Part shown: positions 19,760 through 32,600 of the stretch, piece by piece
Numbering within the stretch: position 1 is the stretch's first letter
Layout of the letters: each line of letters opens with the position of its first letter
Source: Prostheceraeus crozeri
Taxonomy: Eukaryota > Platyhelminthes > Polycladida > Euryleptidae
Direction: 5' to 3'
Length of the DNA stretch: 64,000 nucleotides
Assembly: GCA_907163375.1 (NCBI GenBank)
Contig: CAJQUW010013629.1
Span: forward strand, 124,001-188,000
The notes under the pieces: generated by a model
Databases searched by the model: none
What the model saw: the letters and a program-made list of their open reading frames with translations, nothing else
Told to the model about the DNA's origin: nothing
Position numbers and translations under genes: made by a program

Positions 19760-22718
19760 TAGTATCAAGATAGTAATAAGAGAAGAAAGACTTTAGTAAC
19801 TTTTCACAACGTATTTGTCTAATTATGCAGTTCGTCTGCCTTGTCACTTTTTCTTGTAACTTTTGATTATCATTTTCATTTAATAAACGCTTACTATCAT
19901 TATTAAGATGTTTTCAAGTACAAATTGAATCCAAGAAGGGGCTGCAATTGGGTGCAATTCATTTTATGAATGCACATGTGCGATATTGGCGCGACATGCT
20001 TCGAATTTTTCAGCATTCGCTGAATGATGATCGCTATTGATCAATCTGTAGCCTGTGGTACAGTCCAGTGCATGCAGATGGCCCAGCGCACCAGATATTG
20101 AAATACATGTGCATGCACACATCAACATATTTGAGATTATATTTAATGAACGACAAGTACCGTGCCTTTTGAGTTAAATTTCCATCTGATAATTGATAAT
20201 GTACCATGTTTTTGAGCCAGACCCAGTTGAGGCCGAAATGTTGAGAGATTTTTGTGAGCAAGTTATAAAAGTACGCAAAGGTTCAAAATTTAGATGAAGA
20301 TGGAAGGTGCTGATTAAATCGACATTGTCGAGAATTGAGAAACTTATACTACGGCGATCTGCTATCTTTCATTCCAAACACAAGATATCATTCTCATACG
20401 ATGATGAAAATTATCCGAGCAGCCATTTATAATAGAATATAATGCTTACTAATTCAAGTTATTGATTAAAGTAGCCCTAATGATGACTGATGGAGTTCTC
20501 CAATCCGCAAGTGTACAAATGAAATGCTACTGTAACCATTGGATTAATCAGTTCTTAAAAGAACTCAATGGAGCTTTCTCGTGGCAGCGAATTAAAATTG
20601 ATCAGCTTTGGCCCAATATCTGGTAAAAATGGAAATCTTGAGACTTGTAGCACTACTCATTCTTACCGTCAATCTACAAATACCATAGATTCCAAACACT
20701 GCCGCATACATGTTCAAAACCGACGTTTAATATACTGTACCGACTACAGATGCTGGTAGTGGAAATAGAATAGGACAATGGTCATCATAGGTTAAGGAAA
20801 TTAAAAATGGATATTATAGAACAACGGGAGACCGATGGATAAAAATTGGAGAAGTGGAGGTAAAACATGGAAATACAATGATAGTACCACACTGATTACA
20901 AGTGAACTATATCTGACACTACACAAAGTGGATAATGGTAAGAGTGGATAAGTGGAAAGTGGATAATGGAGGTAAACAATAGAACTACAATGACACTCTA
21001 CTACACCGAAAGCAATGAAACTATACACACTGTACCTAAGACTGCACATGGAAAATACTATTTCTTCACTTGAATTTGCTATCGCCAGTTTCTTAGTCCG
21101 TCTATAGTACTTCATGTAATCCCACATTTCTTCATTTGTTCTTCATTTGAAATACATCAACCACTACTTCAGCTACCGAAGGGATATAAAACATAATACT
21201 GCAGTCCGTCAGTCATCAGTCATGCATGTTAAATACATAAATGCACACGCTATAGCGGAAAAGCATTTTTGATAAGAGAATCGAAAAAAATTATCACTAG
21301 CAACTTGAACATCATCAATACTGTAACTTAATCAAAATACTGACTATAAACTTATGAAAGCATCCATTTTGAATACTATCATAAATGAACTTTAATTTGA
21401 TAGCATAAATAAAATATCAGCAAATACTCACCATATGGATCATAACAGACTCCAAATTGCAGGAGGCAACAAAATGTGAAAACAACAATCAGAAGTTTTC
21501 CTAACATTTTTAGTAATTATTCTGTATCGAAAGCAGCTCATGCTTGACTATTATAGCAGATTGATTATTCGCAGCTGATGATCGATTGTAACGGTTTATG
21601 CGTTTGTTCCCTTTGAAACTCAATTCATTTCGTCACACCAATTGAACTTCGAGTCTCTTCATGATATCTAGTTTAATGATAAGGATGATGCAGCTGCTGA
21701 TAAGGATGATGCAGCTGCTGAACGGTACATGCTTTTCTGAGTGAAATGTGAATATGTAATATAGGCCTACATTTAATTGACATGTTCTTCGTAAATCTTT
21801 GACATTCACAATATCCTGCACAAAAATCAAATATATTACATGCATAATTGTGAGATGCTGCGATATACAGTGCCTGGACTTCACTATATTAAAAATTATT
21901 TTATTTATTTATTCGAATTTAGTAGAGAGGTCAAATGCATGAAACCTATCGATCTGACTTTTTGCAGTCCAACCTCTTAGCAGTGTCAAATAATGTCAGT
22001 AGCGATAACGATCACATGATTTGATTGACAAGTGAAGTGGATGTTTGCAAGCATGTAGATATAGACGCTCACCTTCATTAGTAGAGGAAGAATATGATTT
22101 AAAGTCATTCAAATACATTAATTAAGTGATTCTTGAGCCATGTGGCCCAAAAGTGAGCAACATGGTTTTCAGAGTAGACTCAAGGTCTTTGAAGATGAGC
22201 GCGGCGAGTGAGTGGAAAACAATAGACCGTTGTTATGCTATTCAAATTCTCCATTCACTTATTTCCCCCGGAACGTTAAAAACTTACATCAATTTTCCGG
22301 GCCGGAAGAATATATTCTCCGATCGGTAGCAGTGTGCAAGTAAGTAAGTGTATATTTTTAAGAATAAAAATCATCAATACAAATGCAAGTCGTAATTTAG
22401 ACAGTAGGCTCAAGATAGTGAAGACAAAAAAATCACAACAATAATTGTAATATATATAAAGTCACCTAAACACCATGTTTGCGTTAATTAGCGATGAAAC
22501 ATACGGAATGAAGGAGTTTTTGCGTTTTTTGGTTCTACATGCAGGTAGATGGATTTGGCGAGTATGCTGCAGCCTCTGTGGCAAAAGTGGGTGAAGTATA
22601 TGTTATGGTGAACTTTCAGCGACACGAAAAAGCTTACAGCTAATATTTTGCCGTCTATTCGGAAAAGAAAAGTCATCACATCTGTTCACGGGGCAAGAAT
22701 GAGACTTTGAAGACGAAA
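19760..22718. other. non-coding stretch; small tandem repeat only
   Basis: No gene was recognised. A 21-bp unit (ATAAGGATGATGCAGCTGCTG) occurs twice in tandem at 21679-21720. A short hairpin, GTGCAATTCAT/ATGAATGCAC, sits at 19954-19976. Open frames are short and featureless. Confidence 0.45.
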
Positions 22719-22970
22719 TTATCCTGTGTGCGCGACGTTGTATACGCGTTTCAGATGGCTTTCATCATTTTTGACAGCTTTACGAACACGGGGCAGGCAT
22801 ACAAATATACTTCTGATCGACATCTTGTAAATGACATGTAGATCTTCAATGGATGCATAGTTCCTGATCTTACGAATAGCATAGAATCGACGGCTTGCTC
22901 TTGAACACATGTTAACAACATGATCCCTCCAAGTCCACTGACTATTGAATAAAAGTCCGAGGGTAGGGGG
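22719..22970 (-). pseudogene. LINE reverse transcriptase fragment (thumb region)
   Basis: Minus-strand translation from about 22970 reads LGLLFNSQWTWRDHVVNMCS, then RASRRFYAIRKIRNYASIED, LHVIYKMSIRS and VRKAVKNDESHLKRVYNVAH. This matches the region after the RT catalytic core in CR1/Jockey-like LINEs ('LG...W..H...........R...IR.L......L...Y...IRS'). Everything upstream is absent. It is a small dead fragment. Confidence 0.7.
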
Positions 22971-23128
22971 AAGCTAAATGGCAGAACATCGTCATGGGGC
23001 GCGCGTTGTCATGACAACGACACTTAAACGATGGCGGCTTCCAATGGTTGTTAGGAGGACACCGGCAGCGTATCAGTGCACTTTGTCAATATCTACGGTT
23101 GATATCACTTTATAAGCATTCAATAGTA

Positions 23129-23225
23129 GTTACTTACGCAACTAATGCATGTTTGCTTCATTATTGCATTTCACGGGTTAGAATGCTATGATGAAGCAAT
23201 CTCATGCACGAGTTGCGTAGAGAAT
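23129..23225. ncRNA. miRNA-precursor-like hairpin (candidate)
   Basis: TACGCAACT pairs with AGTTGCGTA, then a 2x2 internal loop, TGCATG with CATGCA, a small bulge, and TTGCTTCAT with ATGAAGCAA. This gives about 24 bp of stem, with a partly paired apical loop (ATTGCAT/ATGCTAT) around TTCACGGGTTAG. Total length about 97 nt, close to an animal pre-miRNA with flanks. It could instead be a relic of a small inverted-repeat transposon. No expression evidence is available and strand is undecided. Confidence 0.4.
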
Positions 23226-24105
23226 TTCATTTGCCGACGTGCTATGATGATCAAGGACAGATTGTGATTGACATGTCTATGATTATCAGGAATATTTGAA
23301 TAGAAATTTAGCCTGACCAACATTGTAAATATCTATTCTCAGATCTAATGCATACTCAGACTGTCAAATCTCGCCCTTAATGTGCATAGATTATGCTCCT
23401 TCCTGTGCATTGGAGTAAATATCATTTCCCGCGCGGGCAGTTATCTGCTTTACACGTAAAATAAAGTGATCGGATATCTACATTATGCTCCCGGAGACAA
23501 ATAAAATAACTCACAAGAGATCGCCTTGCGCCAAAAATCTTATCAAATAAATGGAGCAGGCCGACCGACTGAAATTTCCATCAGCTGTTGTCCATTCCAG
23601 TTCCACTAACTTTAACAAAGCGAAAAGTCGGATTTCTATGGCTTCTGACTAATGAATGCCCAGACGTCGAGAGATCATATTGACTTTCCGGGAGAAAAGT
23701 AAAGCAGAATTCCCCAAATAGTTTATGGTCGTCTATATGCTAAAACTCTGCATCGGTGTCCGACAACTTCTGTGATATGGTCTTTCAATAGCGCAACAAA
23801 GATGCAAGCAGTGTGATCGAAGAATGAGTGATGTCAAGAATAGTGCTGTCTTTGTGGGCACGAACACGAACTCGACCCGACCACGATCGCGTTTCGTGTC
23901 GTGTTGAGCCTTGTCATTCGTGTTTTGACAATTAGAGCAGTGCTATACTTTCGTGTTGACAAGGATTCCCTCTAAATTCTGAATCGAGATAATTTGATAA
24001 CTTAGCCTGTTCCAGTTCATTAAGAAAAATGTAGTCCACGAAGATAAGGGGTAAGCAAACAGCGTTCTGTTAATGTAGTTGTACAGCTATGTCGGCTAAA
24101 GACCA

Positions 24106-24396
24106 ATGCAGGTACAGGATCTGCATACAACTGATCAATACTTGGCCGAACCGCGAGGATTATCCACCTCCTGTGCTAACCCTCAGTCAGGCGATGGGTC
24201 GAGTGCTCCGTCCAGTATACCAGAGCAGTGCAAGCCGTTGTTGCCATCCCAGCCACTTCCACTACAAGCGGGAGTGGATTTTCAACAGCGCGCTTTGTCA
24301 CAGACAATAGACGGTGTCCTCATGAGTCCAGTGCAGATTGATAGGCAGCCCTTTGTTAAATCGCTTACCGGTTTAAAGTCCATTGTTTATCACTGA
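24106..24396 (+). CDS. unassigned open frame with coding-like composition
   Basis: A 96-residue frame starts ATG CAG GTA CAG and ends TGA at 24394-24396. It is rich in Pro, Ser and Gln (SGDGSSAPSSIPEQCKPLLP, SQPLPLQAGVDFQQRALSQT) with few rare-looking codons. An overlapping shorter frame in another register (24089-24310) competes with it. No family is recognised and no clear splice acceptor lies upstream. It may be a terminal exon, a relic, or chance. Confidence 0.25.
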   Translation: MQVQDLHTTDQYLAEPRGLSTSCANPQSGDGSSAPSSIPEQCKPLLPSQPLPLQAGVDFQQRALSQTIDGVLMSPVQIDRQPFVKSLTGLKSIVYH

Positions 24397-24399
24397 CCT

Positions 24400-27300
24400 C
24401 TCAATTCGAATTCGAATTATTGTGTAGTTTCTTTCATCTGTTGTAGTCTCCACCACCATTGAGCTACTGTTTTCCATTAGATAATACCGGCATATTTTAA
24501 ATGAGCTGCTCATCAGACAAATTTCGTGTCTCTTTCATGTTAGATATCGGCACTTTAAGTTCCGTGTTCGTGTTTTGGCTGAAAAAGTGTTGAGGGTAAG
24601 TTTCCGACGACTTCACATCACAAGTCAACACTTTTCATAATAATCAATGCAATTATTTTCTTATTGCAATTGTTATAATTTGGTTTTTCAGAAGGCTATT
24701 TCGCTCTCTGGAAAAAATAGTTCACTAGAAAACCAAAATTTAAAAAAACAAGTTCTAGAACCACCATTTTGCAGAAACTCTATTCTGTAGAAGGCGTTAA
24801 GGCTAATTGGCATTATACTCGAAGCAGTTTTCAAAAGCTACCTTAAAACTGAAGTGCATTTTTATATAGAGAAACCTTGCTTGCGTTTAAAAATGCACTT
24901 TTTTATACTCCTCTCGCATCTTGATATTTTCTTATTGCGAAGTCAAGCTTCGAATAAAATCGACATCATTCCCGTAGCCATCTGTTTCCTAAGCCATTGG
25001 TTTCGCCGTACGTAGGTTTTCTTGTAATTGGCTATCCAGTAGAACAATAAGGATTTCCAGAAAAACGTCCCAGGTGTTTTGGTCATTGGCTTCCTAAATG
25101 TAAAACTGGGCTTTCCCGAAAGCCAATATCGTTTTTTTAAACATCAGTTTTCTAGCAGCTGAACTAGTCTTTCCAGATAACCAGAGTTGACTTTTCAGTT
25201 ACTGGTTTTCCTCATCGGACGATCGAAAATCATATTTTGAGCTTCTTGAAAAATGTATATATTAGAAACCAACTCTATTGCAGCAAATTCTGTTATCAAC
25301 TGACAATGTATGCGCAGCATATGGCCGGTGAGCGATCGAGTGTTGTTCAAGCGGAATTTTTGAACAACACAGCGTTTATAGAAAAATGTTCTACATTACC
25401 TATTGGACAAATAGATAGGTCCCTAGACTCCCTACTGAATCAGTATGCCTTATTTCAATTCAAGCCTTTGCCTCATATGTATCCTGTTGATCTGCGCTAA
25501 AGTTTTTTGCATATCTACCTTTACGTAACGTAGCGTTCACTCTGTAATGTGCTTTTGCGCTTGCTAGTCTTACGATTGGTATAAAGCTTTTTCTAAACAC
25601 CATTAAACAATCGTGTAATATCTATTTTCAGGTCGCATTTCGTATTCTGCTTCATATAGCAACGAGATAGGCCTATGCGTGTGTTTTAATCGAAATATTC
25701 CCGATAATGATTTTGTTGACTCGGGTGGCGGGTCAAACAGGTGATGCGTCAGCGCATTCGGGTCACGAGTAGCTGATCCGTTTCAATCTTTGATGGTTGA
25801 ACTAGCCGTTGATAATTCGTTGATGTACTATGAACTATAGTACTTTGTTATAGCTTTACCCTGTAAAGTCTTCGTCATAAATACTCTTCTTATGAACGTG
25901 CAGTAGACGTGTACATATGATGTAAATGATCGGATACATTTGAAGGCCGACCTGTTTGTGATCACGCGTGGCTCTGACCAGCTCCAAGAATTAGTTAAAC
26001 TGGTGACAAACTGATCATTGATGTCCATTCTTCACTATTTTTGATGATGAAAGGAAAGGCTAAATTCAATTAATTGGTCACTTAAAGGTCACATTTCGAA
26101 AATATTGTTTTTGACCTGCTGAGCACATACCGCGCACGTCTATGAAGTCGATAGCATGCTTCTTCATGGCGTCCATCGACAGGCGCATGATATGTTGTAA
26201 ACGAGTGATTAAGTCGAAAGGTAACTACTTGCAATAAGGTCAAATGTCACCAGTCAGAAGCCCTCGAATATCTATAGGATATCGACTGATGCTTGTAGGC
26301 ATCATCAACAAATCAAGCGACGGCCATAGATGGAGCAGGAGGTGACGGGTCTTATGGCTGATGGCTTCCACCTCTTATGTATAACATACGGAATTTGACA
26401 AAACCCACGGAATTATTCACTTTATTCAAAGGTTGCAATTTGCAGTTCTGCAGTGCTCTACCGTCGTCCATGTCAATGGGGTATTGCTTAGGAATCATAG
26501 CAATCTTCTAACACAGGTTTTCATTAGCAACTTTGGTTGTCTGTCGGTAGAAGCAGATATCTGCAGTCGAAAACAATGTAAAGTTGTTGTTTGGTGTGTG
26601 ACTTTTGAGTACAACAATTCTACATTGCTGCTAATTAAGGGACATTGTTGTGTTGATGATTTCTATGATTACTGCCAAAGGTACCCAATGCAATACCAAA
26701 AGTGACGTCCGTGATAAGAGACATAGACTAATGGATATGCATTGTTGTACTCAAAACTCTCGAAGCAACCCGTAGCAAAATTAATTGCATTTGAATGTAT
26801 TTGGATACATCTGAATGCATCTGACTCCACCTAGATGCATAACAGGATGCATATCGATGAATATCGAAGCATTCCAATGTAGTCACCCTTCAGCCATGAA
26901 CCTCAACTGCAGCTGCACTGAGTGTCATAGAAGCAATCGAATGCTTGTGGAATACATCCGAGTCTCTGTGAATGCAATCCAAAGTGTTTAAATATATCAA
27001 GTGTGGAAACTCCCCATTACTCTAATGTATTTTTAGTGGCGACAAATCCGCCATCTTTTTTCGCCAAGATAATTTTCAGATATTTATATTCATCAATTTC
27101 AAGAAGTCGCTGTGGCTAAAATATTTGGTGACAACTTCATTTTTCTATGATTCCTACATAAAATTTACTGCTTTATTCATTTTTCACATCAATTTTGATG
27201 TTGAACGTGTCATTTCTGAATAATATGGCTTTATAGATGAAACAGTGGAGAAATTGTGTCATTTGGCTCTCAGATATTGTTTGTCTACATATTGAAGATG

Positions 27301-29037
27301 CATCTAATACAAATATTTCCTGGAATGAGAAGAAAGGAATGTTTGCTCGCTATTTTAGCAACATTTTTGTGCTTTAGATGGTTCTTTAACGTTTCATCTG
27401 CCAGTGAAGATCAACTCCGCGTGGTTGACTCACGTGACTTTTGCGCTTGTCCTAAAACAGCCCGTCATGCTCTTATTTTACTGATATCTGTGTTCATGCA
27501 TCGAGTGCACCAGTAGCAGGAGATTCCACCATCTTCATGATAATTGAGCGAGATGTTCCCACGCAAATCACTCTACGTTTTCAATGTTGTGACGTCATGC
27601 TTAGTCGCTGTCTGATTGCTTTATTAACTAAGGAAGCAGACAGACAGTCACTTCTGTGAGACTGTTTACAAGGCGCACGATCTTCTAAATTTTGCTGTTC
27701 AGTGAATCATTATGATCTGTGCGTGAAATGGCGTCTGGTAAGTTGATGTTAATGATAGTTAATTTAATCAACTCAAGGTTTTGCAACACGAGTATAGTCA
27801 CTACATCTGATGCAGTTGATATCACCAATCCACAGTTATACATTTCATTTAGTAAAAGTAAATATAATTTTTAAGTGGCAACTCAGTGATGGTTAACTAC
27901 ATAGTCCACACAACCTCGTTCATGATGATGTTCAAGGTTGACAAACACTCTGTCTAATGGTCGATCTTGTAAAAAAAAGTTTGACGCAATCAACTGGATC
28001 ATTAAATCTGTCAAATTTTTGGCATATAATGAAAGTATGTGTAAAGACGATAAGTGTATAAGGTGCAATAATTTCCGCCATGCCCATTATGACTGGGCAG
28101 CAAGATCAATTTCGCACTATTGATCCGATTCAACCAAGTTTGCCGCATCATGAATGTTATACGAAAAGCTTCTTCCAAGTTACTATGTTTGATAACGAGC
28201 ACCCTTTAATAACAAATTTAGTAGGCCTATTAAAGAAAGAGTAGTGGCAGCTGAGAGACTCTTCTTGTGAGAGTACTTTCAAAAAAAGAAAATTGGCGGT
28301 TCTTTAATTCAATTAGCTAAAATGAAATTAATGTTTAGTTGCCAACAAGGCTTGATTTGATCCGATATCAAAGGCGTGAGGTTATTCGCACGCAATGTTG
28401 CGTGTAAATAACCAGACAACTGAGGCCAAGTTATTCCCACGTAAAAGTGGGTGCCAGCAGCCATAACTATACAGTGAGGTTTTCAGACGCAACAATTCGT
28501 CGAAATGTTAACTATCTTTGCTGAACGGTTACATTTTTGCATGATCACTTCAAATATTCCGCATAATTTATTATTTTAGGCATTCATCGTTAGAATTAAG
28601 CAATTGCTTCTTAGAAGTGGTTGTCTACTGAACACGTTACCAAAGTTTCATAGTATCAAATTTATTGGAAATTTTACAGATTTTTAGCATATACATGTAA
28701 TGTTATACTGATTATGTCTTCTTGGCAATTCGTAGTCGCTGCTCGTCCGCGATTTCCACATGATCATCATTATTCTTCAGTAATTGTACAGTTTTTAATT
28801 TGATGTGAAATCAACATGTTTGAGAACAGTGGTAGGCATATCAGAAGGTACAAATTGATGCACTTGTTTAATCTGTAGGAGTAGGCATATTCAAAATGTT
28901 AAAGCGGGCATTGATTCCTTTGCTTAGTTATTCGGATGAAGCTTTTTTGACATGCGGCAAACTAGGGCGAATCAGACATTGTTGGTAAGAAATCTATTTA
29001 TTTGCTCAATGATAGCCACTATGACATGATGACTTAT
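24400..29037. other. non-coding stretch, no gene recognised
   Basis: The region 24680-25220 carries many loose TTTTCTAG/GAAAACC-like words without a definable unit. Around 26790-26870 TGCAT words are frequent (GAATGCATCTGA, AGATGCATAACAGGATGCAT). None of the short frames shows family motifs. Confidence 0.4.
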
Positions 29038-29046
29038 GTCAGTGGT

Positions 29047-29677
29047 GTACTTATGAGTTATCTCCCCCACGTTTTCAAATTTGTCTAAAATCTGCTAAAA
29101 TGAATCAATCGTCACAAAACTTTAAACACACGTAAGTGTGTGTATTCTCTAGCCAGATACCAAGTTTTAGGTAATTCGAAGAGGTCCTTTTTAAATTAGG
29201 AGCGATAACTTAAAGTGCAGCGATGCCGATAGCTTGATCTGACTTGTCAGTGACCTCATCGTCTGAACAGTAAACACTTGAGGTTAACAAAGTCATCTCA
29301 CGACAACTCGTCAAGCGATGATGACCAGGCCAAATCCTTTATATTAATATGCTTGGCTTAATAAAGGTGTGGCAAGGTAGTGGTCGTGGGAAGATTTCAA
29401 ATTGCAGTGGATGAGACGAAGAGGGAGAGAGAACAATGCACACACGAGTGGCAATGATGCGTCGAACAGACGAAGTCACATCAAGCAAGCTGTTGACATC
29501 GCTACACTTCACGTTATTGTATCTAATACAAAAAGTACTTGTCCGATCTACATAAAATTTTGCATGTTGGTAGAAAACATGATTGAGTACGTGTACCCGA
29601 AGTTTAGTGACGATTGATTATCAGTAGATTTTAGACAAATTAGAAAACCTGAGGGGGGGAGACAACCCATAAGTATC
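29047..29677. mobile_element. Mutator-like MITE with long inverted repeats and 9-bp target duplication
   Basis: The left end starts GTACTTATGAGTTATCTCC. The right end on minus starts GATACTTATGGGTTGTCTCC. Similarity runs for about 100 bp (including AATTTGTCTAAAATCT and AATCAATCGTCAC) and weakly to about 190 bp. GTCAGTGGT flanks both ends exactly (29038-29046 and 29678-29686). Long inverted repeats with a 9-bp duplication are typical of Mutator-like elements. The interior holds only a short meaningless frame, so it is non-autonomous. Confidence 0.8.
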
Positions 29678-29686
29678 GTCAGTGGT

Positions 29687-32600
29687 AGGCAACCAATTTG
29701 TGGTAGTGATGACTTACAGATCTAGTTGATTACATCACAGTTGGTTCTACTGTATCGGCCGTTAGATGAATCGAATACCTACAAACTTGTATTGTGATGA
29801 GTCTGACACATTTGTTGCAATATGTTTTATTTAAGCCTATAACAGAAGCTTAATAATCAAATTTTGATCAATTTAGAAAAGCTGTTTCTTCAACCGAAAT
29901 TTATATTTATCATGATTTGAAAATGTCCAACTACGCTGCGTTTATTTTATGATGTTAGCTCATAAAAACAATGATTTTTTATGGGTGTGCGCTGCACTCA
30001 CTTGCTCGCACCGAAAATTTTCGAAGTCATGCTGAAGCAATTATTAGTAGGCCTATATGTGAAACATTATTTGTTAAAATAAAGATAGCCTACATATTCG
30101 CAAGAGGAGCAACAGCGGGGTATTCACAGCGAAATAATAAAAATTCTGAGAGATTTTGCTGCCAAAAATAATTTGTCATGAGCTTGAATGCCCAGTAAAT
30201 TTCCGTCATGAAAAAATGCTATTCATATGTCTATTACTTTCTTGGAGTATTGAAATAGAAATATTGAAATATAATTGAAATATTGCTTTAGGAAGTTACT
30301 TTTGATCATCCCTATGTATGTGCATTTTTGTCAACATCGTGAAGCAGTATGAGGCAATCAGTATTCAGTACTATATACTGCACTTTGAAATGCTTAATAC
30401 CGATGTCAGATGAACATGTACGGTGGAATTAATTGATAATTATTCACAACGTCTAGACAAAAACTTGAATGAACAGCACTCGAAATTTGATTGGCACAAG
30501 TGATCTAACCAAAAGTGAAACGTTTTGTGGTTTATTCTATAGGCCTATAGCTTTATAATACAAATTTCGGTTGAAGGCCTTTTCTGAATTGATGCAGCCT
30601 ATGATGTTCCAACCGATGAAATCAAATCTGCGTCACAAATGCTTTCATCTGCATCTGAATGTTTCGTGTTGCTTTCCCTTTTCTGTTGTGAATATAATTT
30701 TACTTTTCAGTGATTTGCCGAAAGCCGAGGAACTATTGTATTAATTGCTCAATATACTCGAATGCAATTAATACAAAGTATCTGCAGCTTAAGGCTGGAA
30801 CGTCATTCATCAGTTTTCATTATTTTCATCACTAACAAAAACAGTCATTTACGTGATACATCAATAATTTATTGCAACATTTCAGAATTTGACTATTTCT
30901 TTATAAATTGTTATCTCGACACGGATCATCAAATACTGCTATTGATCATATAAGGAAATACAAGGGAATACTCTGATGTGAGAAGAAAATGAGAAGTTAG
31001 GATGTCAATAAAATAATTATTAAATTTCACATAGGATGCTTTCATAATCAGATGAAAAAATTAGGACTAAAAAAGTACATAATGTAGGTAAGGTCCATCA
31101 TATTTCCAACATACATTCATGAAAGGAAATCTAAAACTGATCAATGAATGTATGTACAACTGGTCATCAATAAGAAAATGAAATATTTCTAGATTCGATA
31201 CAAAGATTTTCAGATGTTCAGTGGTCAAAAGTTTGTAGACACGTTCATACACAGTACATGAATGCAATCATAAGTACCCCCACCCCCTCCTTTAATCGTA
31301 TAGAGTGGTTTGTAGTCGTCTCTACCTTATTAATCAATTAATTTCTATGCCAAATCAAATCTAGCATTTTAACCATAGAAATGGGTCTTCATCTCATGTT
31401 TTTGTCTTCTAGATGTCTACGGATAACTATGTAATTTTTCACTACTTCATAGTTTTGACATAGCTATTCAGCCCCTTCCATTCAATACTATTCTGTTGCC
31501 AATTGCGATATCAGATAAAACTGCTTGTAAGAGCTGGCGAAAAAGTAATATCATAGCTGTCGCCACAAATCAACCATTGATTCCATACTTCCCTTATATA
31601 CTTACTTTGATGCAATCATGCATCCCCGCTCACCATTGTTGAATGTGACAAATCTGCAATCAATACCGTAAGCCAACGACCAATGCCTCACTGCTGAATT
31701 TTTAAACATCCCGAGCTACAGGACACTTTTTTCCTTCCGTCGCTATTCGTCAGACTGGTGCATTACAGTACATGGTGTCGTGGATGTGTTTATTTGCTTA
31801 ATTCACGGTGCTTCATTCCTTCAACTGAGTCTTGAGGTAAGTCTGCAAAAAGTCCGAATATCTCTGGTTTTACTTAGATTCATTTATATAATATCGTAGT
31901 CACTTCAGGGATTCCGAATCTCCGGAATAAAAGTACAAATATTAAGTCATGATCAGTATGGTAGTTCTAGCGGGCCTAACAGTTCTTGTCGATTCATAAA
32001 AAAGTCTATAGGACACTTCGATTCATTGATTCATTTCCGAGAATGGCGTGATCCTTGATTAATTCGAGTTTCAAAACGTAGGCTATACTATACGTAATAC
32101 AGTGAAATATTTTTTGAGACGAATCCATCTCTGTCCCGAAATTCATAATTCATACCTCCTATGTTCTCCAATCAAAAAGTTTCTTCATACATTTCCTTTT
32201 GCGATTGTGATTTTCTTTATGCAGATGGTCTGCTTAATCAAATAATCAATAAATATTTGTGGACGTTACTATCTTACAAAAACTAATTTCAACAAGGCTT
32301 GAGTGACCAATAATCTTCACTACTGTAGCCTACAAAAGGTCTACATTTGTCTAAAACCAAAAGTTACAATGGACCCCATCATATGACATGCACATGCTGC
32401 AATCTGACTATTTCTTGCAGATTCAATCTCATATCCTCATCCAAACATTGCAATTTTTGTAAAAATGAATGGGATGTACAGACCACGTCTGCTTCCAAAA
32501 ATCGGTGTCTGTAAGGAATCATTCTCCGAAGCTCAAAGCCGGAGCTTCTGCCAGCGAGAAGTATTTTGCTCTCTGTTGCGGTCCAGACTATATCAGGAAC

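Noticed and set aside
24680-25220. Possible tandem repeat of TTTTCTAG words
   Set aside because: No consistent period or unit could be defined by eye.
31700-31840. Possible non-coding first exon ending CTTGAG|GTAAGT
   Set aside because: A single donor-like site without promoter, partner exon or coding sequence is not enough.
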